Of a DNA stretch of 64,000 bases, positions 1-12,820 are shown in pieces (position 1 is the first letter of the stretch; each line of letters begins with the position of its first letter). The stretch is from the NCBI GenBank assembly GCA_027625915.1, contig JANTQA010000032.1, positions 14,400,001-14,464,000 of the forward strand, written 5' to 3'. Below the pieces are notes generated by a model. That model had not been told where the DNA came from. It ran no database searches and saw nothing but the letters and a program-made list of their open reading frames with translations. Both the position numbers and the translations under genes were made by a program. The DNA is from Anaeramoeba flamelloides (Eukaryota; Metamonada; Anaeramoebidae).

Positions 1-28
1 TGATTTTTTTAAAAATATAATTACATAG

Positions 29-510
29 GCTATATGAATTTATATGGACTTGGAATGCCAATTAATTTTGAACAGGCAAAAAAATTTTTTGATCATGCAA
101 TATCATTAGATAAGAACAAATCTTTACCAAAAGAAATTATGGATCTTTTAGAGAATGGACAAGAAGCATATGAAAATTATTTGGAAGAAAAAAAAAAAGA
201 AAAGAAAATCAAAAGCCAAAAACTTATACAAGAAAAAAATGAATCTCTAAAAGAAAACGAAAATGAAAAAGAAAATAAAAATGAAAATGAAAAAGAGAAT
301 GGAATTGAAAATAAAAATGAAAATGAAAATGAAAACGAAAATGAAAACGAAAAAAACAGCAAAGAGAAAAGGCACAAGATGTTAAAATGGGGAATAGCAA
401 TTGGAACATCAGTTATCATTACATCCATTGGAATCGGTTTATATATTAAAAAAAGAAGAAAGAAGAAAAAGGAAGAAGAAAAAGAGAAAGATAAAAAAAA
501 AAAAAAATAA
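29..510 (+). CDS. Sel1-like repeat, tail-anchored protein, C-terminal exon only (5' part outside window)
   Basis: This is the last exon of a gene that starts before the window. An acceptor (ACATAG, ending at 28) opens the exon with two bases of a split codon, then Y-M-N-L-Y-G-L-G, the second helix start of a Sel1-like repeat, followed by FEQAKKFFDHAI. After a long E/N/K-rich charged linker there is one hydrophobic segment (near W-G-I-A-I-G-T-S-V-I-I-T, about residues 113-133 of the open part) and a very basic tail ending at TAA. That layout predicts a tail-anchored membrane protein with a cytosolic repeat domain. The last exon of the gene at 49192-53857 has the same plan, the same intron phase and the same intron position within the repeat, so the two are probably paralogues. 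What is upstream, for example a CS domain, cannot be seen. Function is unknown; Sel1 repeats are protein-binding scaffolds. Confidence 0.75.
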
Positions 511-3143
511 TTAAAATCCAAATCAAAATTATTAACAAAAATATTATTTAGAACTACCGAAATAAAGAAAGGAACTCTATTTATTTATTTCCCTTGATTT
601 TTTTTCTAAGCTCGGGGTTATGAATTACTACTCATTTATATTGTTTTATTTATTAGTTTTATTTTTAATGTTTTGATAATTTTACTTTTTTTTTACATTT
701 TACATAAATCATACCTCTTAACTGAGGCAAAAATAGACCAAGTAAGAATTTCGATATATAAAATAAGATTTAAACTCAAAAAAAAAGTAGAAATTCTTAG
801 TTTTGGACCTATATCAAAAAATTTAAAATTTTCAAAAAAAGTCAACTAAAATATTAATTGGAAAGTAGAAAATTTACAATTACTAGATGCGAATCTTAAT
901 CAATTTAGAGAAAACTTAATAATCAATAAACTCCCTTTCGCTCTAAGGTTACCAACCAAAAAATAAAAAATTCAATTTTTTTTATGAATTAAACAAATTA
1001 CAATTGTTTAGAAATAAGAGAAACAATAAAGTTGGGATTAGAGTTGATCTTCATCTTAGAAATACCTGAAGAAACTAAAAATTTCAAAAAAAAATGTTAA
1101 AAAAAATTTTGAACGACTTTTTCATTGGAATGTCTACTACAAAATTTCTAAATTTCTTTGGAAGAGTAAAAATGTTGATAATAAGATTTTTTAATTGTAA
1201 ATGGATGAATTTTTAAAGGAATTCCATAGATCTTCAATTTTCTTAATGTTAATTTGAAGTTTGAAATATTTGTATTTTTCAAATTAACTTTTTAAAAAAA
1301 ATAAAAAAAAAGCAAGAAAAGAAGAAAACAAAAAAACTAGAAAAAATCAAAAAACATAAAAATTTACAAAATGAGAAAAAATAATCAGATTAAAAATTGA
1401 AAATTTGGTTTGAGAATAATAATGAATTAAAATCATAGAATATATATATTTCTTCAATAAAATCGGTTTCCTTGGACTGAAAAGGAGTTTAGTTCTGGAT
1501 GGAAAGGTCAAGAATATTTAAAAGTTATTTAGTATATTAACAATATAAATAAACAGTTGTGTCATCAAATATGGCAGAGTAGCGCATAGTGCCCTTGTTT
1601 TTCAGAATTCAAAAAAACCTAAAAAAAACATTGAATTTATACTATTCTTTTTAATTCTGAAATGGCTAAATAGTTTATTTTTTTAATTTGAGAAACAAAA
1701 GAAAATCTCAAAAATTTTCTTTTTAGTTCTCAAATTAAAAAAAAAACCTAGATACTCTACGATACGTGAAAGCATTCTATGAACACTTTTAATAATTATC
1801 AAAATGAATTTTATTTCTGTATTTCAGTTTTATTAGAAGAGTACAACATTTTCAAAAATATTAGTTATTAAACATTAAAGAAAATACCTCCAAGTTGAAT
1901 TAAACTAAAATCCATTCTTCACTTTATTTGGGATTTTTTACCCGAAAAAAACACACCTTTTTTTCTTGAATAGAGATTTTTAAAATAGGTGCTTATACTT
2001 TTAACAGTATGTAAAACAAATTCAAGATTTTTTCAGGTCTGAAATACTGATTTTATAGCGAATAAACTTTATTATTAACGATGAAAGGTTTATGAAAGTA
2101 GTAATTTTGTCCAAACTAAATTTTTAATTTTATTTTTTGATTTTAGTGATTCCAATTAGTTAAAGTAGTGTTTTTCTCATAATTCTATATCAGTTTAATA
2201 AGATAACTGGAGAAATGATAAGCTTTCGAATTATTGAAAAATAGATTATTTTGGTCATTGAATTACAATTAAATTAATTATTTTGGTAAGATTATTATTG
2301 ATTTCAAAATAATATTTGCCCATACTTCATAATTGATAGTTTTTATCCAAAAATGGTTATTTATTGTTAAAAAAGAAAATTCACACTTTTTTTTTTTATT
2401 TTTTATTTTTTATTTTTTTTTTTTTTTTTTTTGGGGGGGGGTAAAGATGATTTGATTTAAATTAAGAGATATTGAAACTTATCTTAGTAAAAAAAAATTA
2501 TGAAAATATTGATAAATATAAAATTAAACTTTTCAGTAATAACATACATTTTTTTCCTTAAAATTAACAAAAAAAAAACCAAAAAGTTAAAGAACGAATC
2601 CTCATATAAAAAATAAAATGAATTTTTTGTTATTTTAAAAATTACAAAATTATCAAAAATTAAATTCAAAATTGTACTTTAAAAAAACAGACAAAATTTA
2701 ATGATCCAAATAATTGTTTATTCTTATTTTTATCACAAATCATCACTCGACCTTTGTCTGGTTATTATTATTTCTGTAAACTATATTATTTAAACTACAA
2801 AATTTATTAAATTTTGAGAATAAAAATTTTATATAATTTCAAATTTTGTTTTGAAAAAAGAAAAAAAAATAAATAAATTCCTTAGAATAATAAATAAATA
2901 TAATTTTTTTTATTTTTCTTTTTTAATTTCGTTTTTTTTTTTTTAAAAAAAAGAACTTTTAAATATTGGATAAAGGGAAAGATTGGATATCTTTTATTTG
3001 TTTGATATTTATTGATAAGAATTATTAACGAAAATGTTCTGCACGTTTTGTCTGAGTACCACTTTATCAGTTACTAACAAAAAACAGATATAATCCAAAA
3101 TATCAAAAAACCTGTATTAATTTGTTGAAAAATATCTTTATTA
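511..3143. other. Gene-free AT-rich spacer with a degenerate hairpin repeat
   Basis: No gene is recognised. At 1598-1665 and 1673-1752 lie decayed copies of the two hairpin modules described at 32.5-33.3 kb. The following 1800-2190 is related to 20036-20335 (shared stretches around AGTTGAATT and TTTTTTACCC), so hairpins plus this downstream block form one old dispersed repeat of about 600 bp seen twice in the window. A homopolymer T run that switches to a G run lies at about 2415-2443. Confidence 0.5.
1598..2190 (+). repeat. Old dispersed repeat (hairpins plus downstream block), copy 1
   Basis: It pairs with 19830-20335. Both copies start with a palindrome built on CAGAATTC...GAATTCTG, run through a poly-A/poly-T hairpin and continue into a shared AT-rich block of about 300 bp. 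Divergence is high and there are many small gaps, so the ends are approximate. No coding capacity is visible. Confidence 0.5.
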
Positions 3144-3845
3144 AACCATTTTCCATTCAAAGGTGCCCAGTTTTCATTGGTGAATTACATGTGTTTAAAG
3201 GATTTGCATAGATATTAATAGAAAAATTTTTTTTAAAAATTCCAAAATTAAAATCATAATTTTTTCACATTTACGTTTCTTTTGATTTTTCGATTTTCTT
3301 TTGAAAAGTAATTCAGTTGCAAAATTTTTTTATACCAAGATCAATAGTCACTTAGTAAAAATTTGTTATTCTAGGGTTATTTAAACTGTGGAAATGATTG
3401 TTGAGAAATCATATTGATTTCTATTGGAATTTTATTCAATCTTGATCCAACTGAAATTTGTTTAATAAATGTGAAAATTTTTCACTATATTTACATTTTC
3501 TTTTTCCAATAGAAAACACAAATACTACAAACTATGTTTGGGAACTTGGTTTCTAAAAGAAAAGTATGAAAAATGAAGTGTAAATTGTATCATATTTATT
3601 ATTCAAATACCATTAAAAGATCAAAACGAACATTTCTTGTTTTTCTCAAATGATTACACTCAGAATTTAAGTTTTGAAATTTTTAAGAAAATTTATGGAT
3701 TAATTATATTTCTTTCAGAGGACTACCAACTATTCTTTAATGGCCATTATTCTGCTTTTATCTTATTTATTCTTCAAAGGTCAATTATATAAAATAATTG
3801 ATATTTAAAAAAAATGTTATGCTAAGATTTGACAGAAACAAAGTT
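3144..3845. mobile_element. Non-autonomous TA-target TIR element, 702 bp, older copy
   Basis: This is a full-length relative of the element at 55044-55743, similar in length and along its whole sequence. The ends can still be read as inverted repeats (AACCATTTTCCATTCAAAGG on the left; the right end matches in reverse) and TA flanks both sides (3142-3143 and 3846-3847). There is no open frame of note, so it must have relied on a transposase from elsewhere. Many more differences between its two ends than in the 55-kb copy suggest it is older. The TA target and TIR shape fit the Tc1/mariner group, which is inference. Confidence 0.75.
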
Positions 3846-4268
3846 TAGTTTAGAATATCATACTACTATTTAAGTGTCAAAAATTCATATTTATTAAACA
3901 ACAATAATGAATATTAATAAAATTTATTGAACCATATTACTACACTAATTCCAAAAGTCTATCCCAATTTAAATATCATCACAAATAAATTAATTCAAGA
4001 GAAAATAAGAAAAAAAAATCAAAAAAAAATAATAAAAACAATAAAAAAAATAAAAATAAGAATAATTACCGATCAATAATATTCTAAAGTTTCTCTTTTT
4101 ATTTTATTTTTTTGTTTAATATATTTCATATCATATAAATTGTTATAAGATAGAGAAAATTTTCTTTAAATTTTTCTTTGTTATATTATATTATATTATT
4201 TGTAATTCCAGGTTTATAAAAAAAAAATAATAATAATTTTTTGTATTGGATTATTATTAGTAATATTT

Positions 4269-7200
4269 TTAATTCTCTTCTTCGTTTGATGAGGATTTAT
4301 CATCGTCATCATCGTCATCATCATCTTCAAAATCATCATCTTCAAATAAATCGTCTGTTTCATCATCCTTTTTAACTCTTTTCAATGTTTCGTTTTCATC
4401 GTCGAATTGTTCAAGGTCGATAATTACTGTATCTTCGTCTGTCTCATCAAATGAATCATTATAAATACTCATATAGGTGTTATCTTGTATGGGCCTAAAA
4501 CGATATCCAACATACAGGTAAAAAAAAAATGTGACTAATTCATCAAAAATTGAATCGATGTATAAAACTTTAAAGGATAAAAATCTTGGGATTATCATAA
4601 CAAATAATCTCGTTGTGTAAATATAGACAAAGGTAACAATATAAAATTCTTTGAATATTTTTAATCTTTCAACATTCTTTGCCATTTTGCCATCAACGGA
4701 TGCAGTGGATTGTAAATGACTAATTGTGTAAATAATTGGGAAAATGATACAACAAACGCAAACAAGATCAAAGAATTTTAAAATATCCCACCATTGTAAA
4801 TATCCTTTTGTTCCTGAAAGGGTTTCGTCGAGCACAATGATCGCAATGTTACTAATGATTTGTGCTGGGATAATAAAAATAAAAATTTTCTTATCTCTTT
4901 CATTTAGTGTATTTTTAATAAATGACCACCCAGTGCCAACAAGTAAAATAACTACAAATAATAAAACCCCTTTAAAACTATTTCATATATATATATATAT
5001 ATATAATAAAGAAGATAAGAAAAATCAATAAATTGAAAATAAAATTAGAAAAAAGCAAATTTAAGTTTAAAAGAATTAACTATTTTCAGAAATTGTAAAT
5101 CAATCTGAAGATCAAGATTTAAATCACAATTTTAATTATTGGTTGGAATTTAAATATAAATATATAATAAAGTGAACAGCGCAATCAAAAATTACAAGTG
5201 TTAGTCACGAATTAGTAATCTACAAAATAAGTGCCTCTTTGGATGTAGAAGTAAGTTTTATTTTTTTAAACATTAAAAAAAATTAGTTATGAAGAAAATG
5301 ATTGTTTTTTTTTTTTTTTCAATTTTTTGGAATTATTAATTTGCTATTTTTTACATTGTTTTCGCCACTCATAATGTAAATATAATTCTACAATAAATCT
5401 TTTTTTTAAAAATCATTTATTTTTAATTAATCTTTTTTTTTAATTAAAAATAAAATGTTTTGGGAAAAAGGAATAAAAAAAAATTGGAAGAAGAAACCAA
5501 ATTTATTGGTAAATGTATATTCGTGAATAGTGTTTTAAGTAGGTGGTAAAAAAAAAAAAAGTTGATTTATTAACTTTTCTAAAAGATCCAATTCAAAAGA
5601 AGGAAAAAGAAAAGCAGCGAAGGAAAAAGTAATTGGAATCGAAAAAAAGGAAAAAGAAATGAAGAAAACTCAGGAAAAAGAAAAAAAAATGAAGAAAACT
5701 CAGGAAAAAGGAAAAGAAAGGGAAAAGTAAAAATAAAAAGGAAAAAAAAAAAAAATCCCTTAAATAAAGAAAAATAATTTTATTTGTATTGCTTTGTTTT
5801 GTTTTGTTTCTTATAAGCTAAATTTCAAAAATAGGGTCATCATTAGTATTTTCTAAATTATTGGTATATGTGTTGCGTTAACCAAATATTCTGAACCCAA
5901 TATCATTTAAAAGTTATTATTGAATATTTAATATCAAGAAACAATCTTCTTTTAATGAAAATTTCCCAAAAGTTGAATTCATTTTTTTGCAATTTTTCTT
6001 TCAAAATGATTCCATATTGTTATTTTTATGTTGAATGAACAAGAACATTTTTGAAAACCGTTAATATTCAAGAGATGAGATTAATTAACATTGGAGAAAG
6101 GGGTTGTAAAATTCAAAGAAAGTAAAACACCCAAGAAGTGTTTGCTTCGAAAACAAGTATCAACCAAATTTGCTTTTAATGGGTTACAATGGTTCCTTGA
6201 AAAGTGAAGAAATAGCGAGATCAAATAAGATCTTCTTTTCTCTTTCATTTGGAGACAATGTGATGAATGTGATCGTATTCATTTTTATCTTTTTTGTACA
6301 TTCAAAAAAATTGGTTTTGTTTTTCTTTTTCTTTTTTTTTCTTTTTCTTTCTTTTGTTGAGATTCTTTTTATCTTGAAAAAGGTATCAAGGAAAGTTTGG
6401 GTTGATACCAAATGGGTAAATAGTAAAAATCTGATAACTCTGATGGAAAGTTGTTTCAAAAGGTTCTTGGAAGCAATGGTGAATCTTAAATGGATAATTT
6501 TAAGATGAAAAATCATTTCAAAAATAGGGTCAAATTTATTTTTTTTCTTTATGGGTTTCTTTTCTCTATTCTTTTATTAGAAATAATAATTAAAACAGAA
6601 AAGGGTGTTTTAGACAGTTATTTTTAAGTTTTAAGTTATGATTTTTCTGGGTTGAGTTTTGGTATTCACTAAATGAGTAACTACAATTTTTTTTCAATCA
6701 AAAATTTGCCCCTATTTTTGAAATTAAGCTTAGTTCATAACAAATCGACTGAATACTGTAAATTGTATCTTCCCGATTGTTAGTATAGCATCCATCATAA
6801 TTAAAGCACGCGCAATTAAAAATCTTAGTTATTTTAATTAGAATATATTGCATGTCATTGGAATCTTAAAGTCTCAAGCACGCTCTTAACATAGATTCCA
6901 ATGTCCTTAGATATTCTTATTAAAATAACTAAGATTTCCAATCGATTTATACAAAATTATTTCGGATATCCACTACCTTTCGGGATTATAAGAACCGTTA
7001 TATTTCGGAATTAAAAATGTTTTAGAGCTATTTTTTTTTTTTTCATCTAAAATTACTCCAAAACAAAGAAATAACAGCAATCATAAAAATTACAGAAATT
7101 ACAAAAATTACAAAAGTTAAAATGAAATAACCCCCTTTTTTTAAAAAACAAGTAAATTTATATTTTCAAATAATAAGGTAATTAAATATTAATGAAAAAT

Positions 7201-10200
7201 AATTTTTCGTTTACATTATGAAATTTGAATTAGCATTCTTTCTCAAAAAGATTGTATAGTCATTTTCAAAAGGTGAAAACAAAAAACTTTTCCATAATCG
7301 GCATCAAGAATATATCTATTTAAGCTGTTCAGCCTTTTTATGGGTTGCTTTTTAAAAAGTTTTGGTTTTTATTTTTTGAATATAGACTCTAACAAGAATG
7401 GGGTTTTTTGGAATCATGGAATAAAAGATTTCAAAAATCTTGACCTTTGATTTCATTTTGTAAACCAAATTTGAAGAGAGAAACATATTTTTTTAGAATT
7501 TAAGAATACATAATTGGGGTAAAAATATTTTTTTCATCTATATTTTATGGTGCCTATTTTGAATTAAAAACAAACCAGTATGTGATTTTATGATAGATTT
7601 CTCTAAAAATCAACAATTAAAATGAAGGACATTTTGTTAAAAAAAGTGCCAAAGAGCAAAACTTAATGCCAAGTTTTAATTCATATTACTTGAAATAATG
7701 AATTCAGGGGCAAGTTTTGTGGTGCATTTTAATTTATTACTTTTTGAGTTAATAGATTTTGTTCATTTATTATCATTTTTCATATGAGTTATTTTTTCAG
7801 AAAGAAATCTAACAAAACCATTACTTTGTTCAATATAACTAGGGTTATTGTTAAATCACAAATTGAATTAAATTGGGATTAATCATTTTTGTACTGAAAG
7901 AAAGCAGTTTGTTCCAAATATTTGAAATTAATGTAAGTGAAAATATAAAACTAGAAAAAGATTCATTTTCTTTTTTTTTTAATTTTAGAAACTTTGAAAT
8001 TTGAAATTGTATTTTTTGGATTTTTTTTTATTAATTGGCTTTTTTGCCTTTGAGATCTTGGAATTTTATTTTTTTATTAATTGAATTTTTAACCATGAAT
8101 GTTTGAATTTTTCTAATGAGATCCAATTAAAACATTTTTATTTAGATTTTTTTTTTTGGGATTCTTTGAATCTCTTTTTTGTTAAATTTTATTTTTTGTA
8201 ATTGAGATCCTATGAATTTTTTTTTTGATCAATTGAGATGTGTTATTTTTTTTGTTTGAATTTTTGTCTTTGAGATCTTGTGAAACTTTTTGGTTTAATA
8301 TTTTGTTTTTTTGGGATTCTTTGAATCTCTTTTTTGTTAGCCATTGTGAAAAAAATTTGGGCCATTTAAAAAAAATTAGGTCAGTCAAAAATTTGTTTTG
8401 GTTTTTGAAATAGCAAATATTGGCAAAATGATTTTTGATTAAGGTATCATTTTATGAACAAATCTTACATTCAAGAAAAACCAAAGTCACTCTCAATTAT
8501 AATTTTCCAGAAAACAATATTATTTCGTTGCATTTCGACCCTTTCGAATTGCATTGGGACGCTAAAAGAACAAAAATTGAATTTTAATTGTAAACTTTAC
8601 TAAAAAATAAGATAACTATTTATGGACAAATATTAAAATCTATTTATTCAATGAGATATTTATCCTTGTTAGATAACGTGAATTTATCAAGGTTAATCTT
8701 AAATATCCTTTTAAACCAAATTGAACCAAATAATCTTCCAAAAAAGATAATTTTTCAAAGGAGGATTGATTTTCATTAATGTTTTACAATCAAAACTTCA
8801 AAATAACGAAATATTAGGATTTTAGAAACCATTTAAATTCTAAAAATCCTCATAGAACAAATCTTAATTTAAAACAATTATTCCTTTTTGGTCTTCCCAA
8901 ACAATCACTAACTTGATCTTGGAATGTAATCTAATAAAAAAAAATGTACGTTTTTAGTAAAGTTTACAATTAAAATTCAATTTTTGTTCTTTTAGCGTCC
9001 CAATGCAATTCGAAAGGGTCGAAATGCAACGAAATAATATTGTTTTCTGGAAAATTATAATTGAGAGTGACTTTGGTTTTTCTTGAATATAAGATTTGTT
9101 CATAAAATGATACCTTAATCAAAAATCATTTTGCCAATATTTGCTATTTCAAAAACCAAAACAAATTTTTGACTTAACCCAATTTTTTTTAATGACCCAA
9201 ATTTTTTTCACAATGGTAAATTGTATTTTTTGTAATTGAGATCCTATGAATTTTTTTTTTTTGATAATCGAATTTTTGTAATTGAGATCTTTGAAGCTTT
9301 TTTTTGTTAATGGAATTATTCAACAAAAAGAAGTTTACTTTTCAAATTATCATTTTTTGAGGAAGACACACCTCTAGTATGAATAAAATTCACAGTACGT
9401 CCCTTACCATTAAATGTGGTTTGTTTGTATTTTCTCAATCAAATCCATTCGTTCTAAAAATTTTTCACAGTAGCATTTCTGTTTTATTTAATTTCCTTTT
9501 TTATTTGATATATTGAATACTATTATTTTCCAATTAAAAAATGAAAATATTTTGTTCACATCCTAAAATATTTTTCTAGTTTTATAGTTCAAAGTAAAAC
9601 CAAATATCTTTATAACATCGTTTCGTAATGATATTTTTTAGAAAATAAATTAAACTTCCTTTGTTAACTCTAAGACAAAATTTTTACTCTTCTAAATTGA
9701 ATGTAACAGTATTAATTAATATTCATTTTGGAAATTGAAATAAAAATTTTCATTTATTAATTGGAAAATAACAGTAGTAAAAAAGTGAATTTAATTTTCC
9801 TTTTGAATCGTAATTATTGCATGGTTTATGAATATTTCATTGGAACTTGTTATTTTTTTTAATCATTTGGTTTCTCAATAATTTAAGATCATTCAAAAGT
9901 ATTTCAAAGAGTCTACACAACCTACGCGATCGACATGATCTTTAAATTTTGAATTGAAGTGCGTTTTAAAATGAGTTAAAAGGGATTATTAGGAAGGAGA
10001 TGGAAAAGAAAAAATTACCAAATTATTTTGAAATTACCATCAATTTATACTTTAAGGAAATTTCATTCACATTTTTTAAAGGTTAATCAAAAAGAACGAA
10101 CTTCAAAACGAGTAATCGAACTTCCAAACGAGTAAAGGACTAAATAAATAAATGAAGAAAATGAAATATTGGTCAAATAAAAAAAAAAAGAAAGAGTCTT

Positions 10201-11022
10201 ACAAATGGAAAATATAATAAGGAATATTTGCGCCTTTAGGAAGGCCGGTTGAAGAAACCATATGTAATTCAATTGATCTACATAAAATTGACAAACTTTT
10301 TGAAACTAGCAAGGCAGTCATTAAATGGTGGATTTTAAAAACTTTTTTATTTTTTTTTCTTTGAAAGGAGATCCAAAGCACAAGCAAGACAAAATAAAAA
10401 AAGAAAAAGGTAACATAAATTTTTGGGAGAGGTATCTCGCCAGCATCCAAATAAGAACTTTTGTTTTTCATAGTAATTGTGGAGACTAAATTCGTTGTCG
10501 TTTCAACTTCAAGGCAATTGAGATACCAAAGTTGATAAAAACCTTCTTTCTGCACTGGGATTTTTATTTTGAAATTCTTCCACCCATTCTCTGGTTGGTT
10601 GATTACATGGAACGTTGGTGTTTCAATTTGATGAAATTTTTGGCAAGTGTCTTCGTCTTCTTCACTAATTTCACCAGTGGATTCCAAAATAAACCCAATG
10701 TTTGCTTCATTTGCATTTTGGTTGTTTGTTAGCTATAATTTGAGGGAGTTTTTGTAAGGGGTGAATTTTTTTGTTTGGGTCAGAATTTAGAATGAAAAAA
10801 CAAAACACAACAGAAAAGAAAAAGAAAGAAAAAAAAAAAAAAAAATACAGTCAGAGATTCGATTTCTATTTTAAATTCGCCCCCATTCAGAAAGCCAAAA
10901 TTTTCAATGTTTATTATTTGTCTTTCATCATTTTCTATTTCAAAATCGTTAATTCTACAATCAACAAACTGTAAGGAAAAAAAGACAAGAAAAACAAAAG
11001 AAAATACTTTTACAAACTTCAT
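4269..11022 (-). CDS. GPR107/GPR108-type (GOST, Lung7TM) seven-transmembrane Golgi protein, 3 exons
   Basis: Exons on the minus strand are 11022-10849, 10732-10203 and 4977-4269. They join in phase to 470 residues. Exon 1 carries a signal peptide (about 1-22) and the start of the lumenal domain (NFGFLNGG). Exon 2 completes the lumenal domain and has the family hallmark SYLDAGEIPLPKIYV just before TM1 (about 163-181), then TM2. TM3 is split by the second intron and reads into VGTGWSFIKN in exon 3, followed by TM4-TM7 and GYRFRP. The C-terminus is an acidic cytosolic tail with a run of Asp. Lung7TM proteins act in Golgi/trans-Golgi traffic. Intron 1 is 116 nt; intron 2 is 5225 nt and full of repeats. 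Without the splice the gene looks like three unrelated fragments. Family assignment is sure; whether it equals GPR107 or GPR108 cannot be told. Confidence 0.92.
5816..6730. mobile_element. TIR element, about 915 bp, TA target, non-autonomous
   Basis: The left end AGCTAAATTTCAAAAATAGG is repeated inverted at the right end (AGCTTAATTTCAAAAATAGG read from the other strand), and TA flanks both (5814-5815 and 6731-6732). A third copy of the TTTCAAAAATAGGGTCAAAT motif sits internally at 6519-6535. No transposase frame is present; the small open frames at 6170-6516 overlap on both strands and are low complexity. It lies in the GPR107/108 intron. Confidence 0.75.
6818..6938. repeat. 120-bp imperfect palindrome
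   Basis: The left arm starts AATCTTAGTTATTTTAATTA and continues to CATTGGAATCT. The right arm is the reverse complement with a few mismatches, ending ATAACTAAGATT. The arms are about 48 nt around a spacer of about 25 nt. It could be a minimal foldback transposon; no target duplication is clear. Confidence 0.6.
8030..9310. repeat. Degenerate tandem repeat (unit about 45-60 bp), interrupted by a foldback element
   Basis: The unit is built on TTTTGTAATTGAGATC followed by a poly-T stretch; variants run from about 8030 to 8339 and resume at 9217-9310. A similar but more decayed stretch lies at 24230-24400. The segment 8178-8215 and the segment after 9217 are near copies, and this gives an undisturbed reference for the site of the 8340-9216 insertion. 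Confidence 0.6.
8340..9216. mobile_element. Foldback DNA transposon, 877 bp with arms of about 265 bp
   Basis: Arms 8340-8606 and 8952-9216 are reverse complements with very few differences (for example both carry CTTTCGAATTGCATTGGGAC in opposite directions). The ends read GCCATTGTG and CACAATGG, flanked by TA (8338-8339 and 9217-9218). The tandem repeat it sits in supplies an empty site at 8178-8200 (TTGTTAAATTTTATTTTTTG), which shows that TA was duplicated. There is no coding frame in the arms or the 345-bp centre. High arm identity suggests recent activity. Confidence 0.85.
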
Positions 11023-11417
11023 TTTGAAAAAAATGATTTTTGAAAAAGTCTAATTTTAATTGGATCTAATCACCACAATTCCAGACTTTACCTTTGAGTG
11101 GAGTTTAAACTTTTTTGAACACAATAATTTTCAAAAAGTTATTATTCATCCAAATCAAAACAAAGGTATATTTGTTTTTTGACAAAACTTTATAAACTAG
11201 TTATAACGAAAACTTGGCGATTTAATTTGTTACTCTAAATTCATTTTACTCTCTCATTTAGACAAAGCGTTCAAAAACAAAAATAAATATTTTTTCCAAA
11301 GCCAAAACAAATACAACCACTTTATTTTTAATTTCCTATTTGTTCTGGTTTTTCTCTGGATGGTTGTTTTTTTATTCTTGATGGAAACTTTTAGTTTTTG
11401 GAAAGTTTTTACAAATA

Positions 11418-11891
11418 CAGTGGTGGAAATAACCCGTTCAGACAACCTTTAACCCATTACTAAAAGTAAACTCGTGTTTTTTTTCAGACTTGGGTATTGG
11501 AAGACCAAAAATCACTAATAGATTCTTGGTTCAGAACCAAATTGACTTTAGAGGTTAGATCTTTGATTAACCAAAATGGCTCAATTATATTAAATGCTTT
11601 TGTTTCAAAATTTCATCATATTTACAAAATTTGTGAGATTAAATGATTTTTTCATTAAAAATTCAAAAAATGAAATTTTATTCATTTTCTTGTCAAAAAA
11701 TAACATTTTAATCTTCCAGTATCTTCATAATTCTTTTTGAAAATTTATTTAAAGAACCCTATTTCTTGTTTATATACTGTTTCCACCCCATTGATTTGTT
11801 TCTTTTATTTCTAGAGTCAACCAATATTTTTTGCATGAGTTAAATTTTAGTAATGGGTTAAAATAAAAAACACGGGTTAGTTACACCACTG
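11418..11891. mobile_element. Tc1/mariner-like MITE, 474 bp
   Basis: The left end CAGTGGTGGAAATAACCCG is repeated inverted at the right end (CAGTGGTGTAACTAACCCG on the other strand). TA flanks both sides (11416-11417 and 11892-11893). CAGTGGTG-type termini are typical of Tc1/mariner/pogo elements. There is no transposase. It lies about 400 bp upstream of the GPR107-like start codon. Confidence 0.8.
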
Positions 11892-12820
11892 TACATTTTA
11901 TAATTGTTTATATTTTGAAATTTCAAATCTTTTTTTCTTTAGAGTATCGAAGTTTGTTCTCTCTTTTACACACAACCAGAAAACACCTCAAACTTTATGA
12001 CTTTTTTTGGTCAAGGATCTTATTTATTGATAAAAACATTTAACTTTGATAAGTAAGTAATAATAGGCGCCATTTTAGAAATCAGAATACTTGGAATTCT
12101 CAAAAAATAACTAAAAACCCATTTAAAAAGAGATATAGTGTTTAATGAGTATTCTTCTTTTGTAAAGTTTATTTTTTTTATATTTGGCTCCAATAATATC
12201 TTGTTTTGGATCATTTCTCCTTTTTTCTTTTTGGTTAGAAATCTATAAGGAAGCAAGTTCCGGTTTGGGTTCTGGGTTAACATAAAAAATACTTTAATTA
12301 GAGATTGGACAAGGTTAATACGTTTATTAATACACAGATTAAAATTCATTATTTTTTATAATCTGTTCTTTTGTTCGTTCGTAACGCTCACTTACCAAGT
12401 CCTTATAAATATACAAAAAAGATGTTTATCCACAAATACAGTTTTCCACACAAGTTATTTAATAGTACTTTAGTACGAATAACTCTGTAATTTCAATGAT
12501 TATCTAATTAATCAATATTACCCCTAATGATATATATGGAACTAGTGAGCCTTTACAATAATCCACAAGAATACCACAATCAACACAAATTGTGGAAACC
12601 TTCAAGATTTTTTGGTATTTCCAATCTATTTAGTCTGAAAGATTTCAGTTTCTCGATATTCTTTCAAATTGTTTCAAATTTTACTTTCTTGTTTCAAGTT
12701 TTCTAAGCCAAAAAAGGGTAAAAATTTTTGGTTTACTATTTAGAACACATTTGGAATTTAATTGAAATTTTTTAAAGTTTTCCAAATTAAGAATATGTAT
12801 TGACTTTTGAATACTTTTTA

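Larger units (their letters stand above)
4978..10202 (-). other. Giant (5225-nt) intron 2 of the GPR107/108-like gene
   Basis: The donor reads TT|GTAAGA (10203/10202) and the acceptor AAATAG|T (4978/4977). Joining gives H-F-F-K-G, as expected inside TM3 of the family. An (AT)n tract lies next to the acceptor. The intron holds the TIR element 5816-6730, a 120-bp hairpin (6818-6938), a degenerate tandem repeat (about 8030-8340 and 9217-9310) and a long-arm foldback element (8340-9216) inserted in it. I see no gene inside. Stretches 7060-8030 and 9310-10200 are featureless AT-rich DNA. Confidence 0.85.

Noticed and set aside
177-521. Minus-strand F/S-rich frames over the Sel1 exon
   Set aside because: They mirror the E/N/K linker of the real plus-strand exon.
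5090-5255. Possible plus-strand exon ending in a good donor (GAA|GTAAGT)
   Set aside because: It lies inside the GPR107/108 intron on the other strand, contains stops in most readings and matches no family.
8340-9216. Long terminal repeats of an LTR element
   Set aside because: The arms are inverted, not direct, and there is no coding sequence between them.
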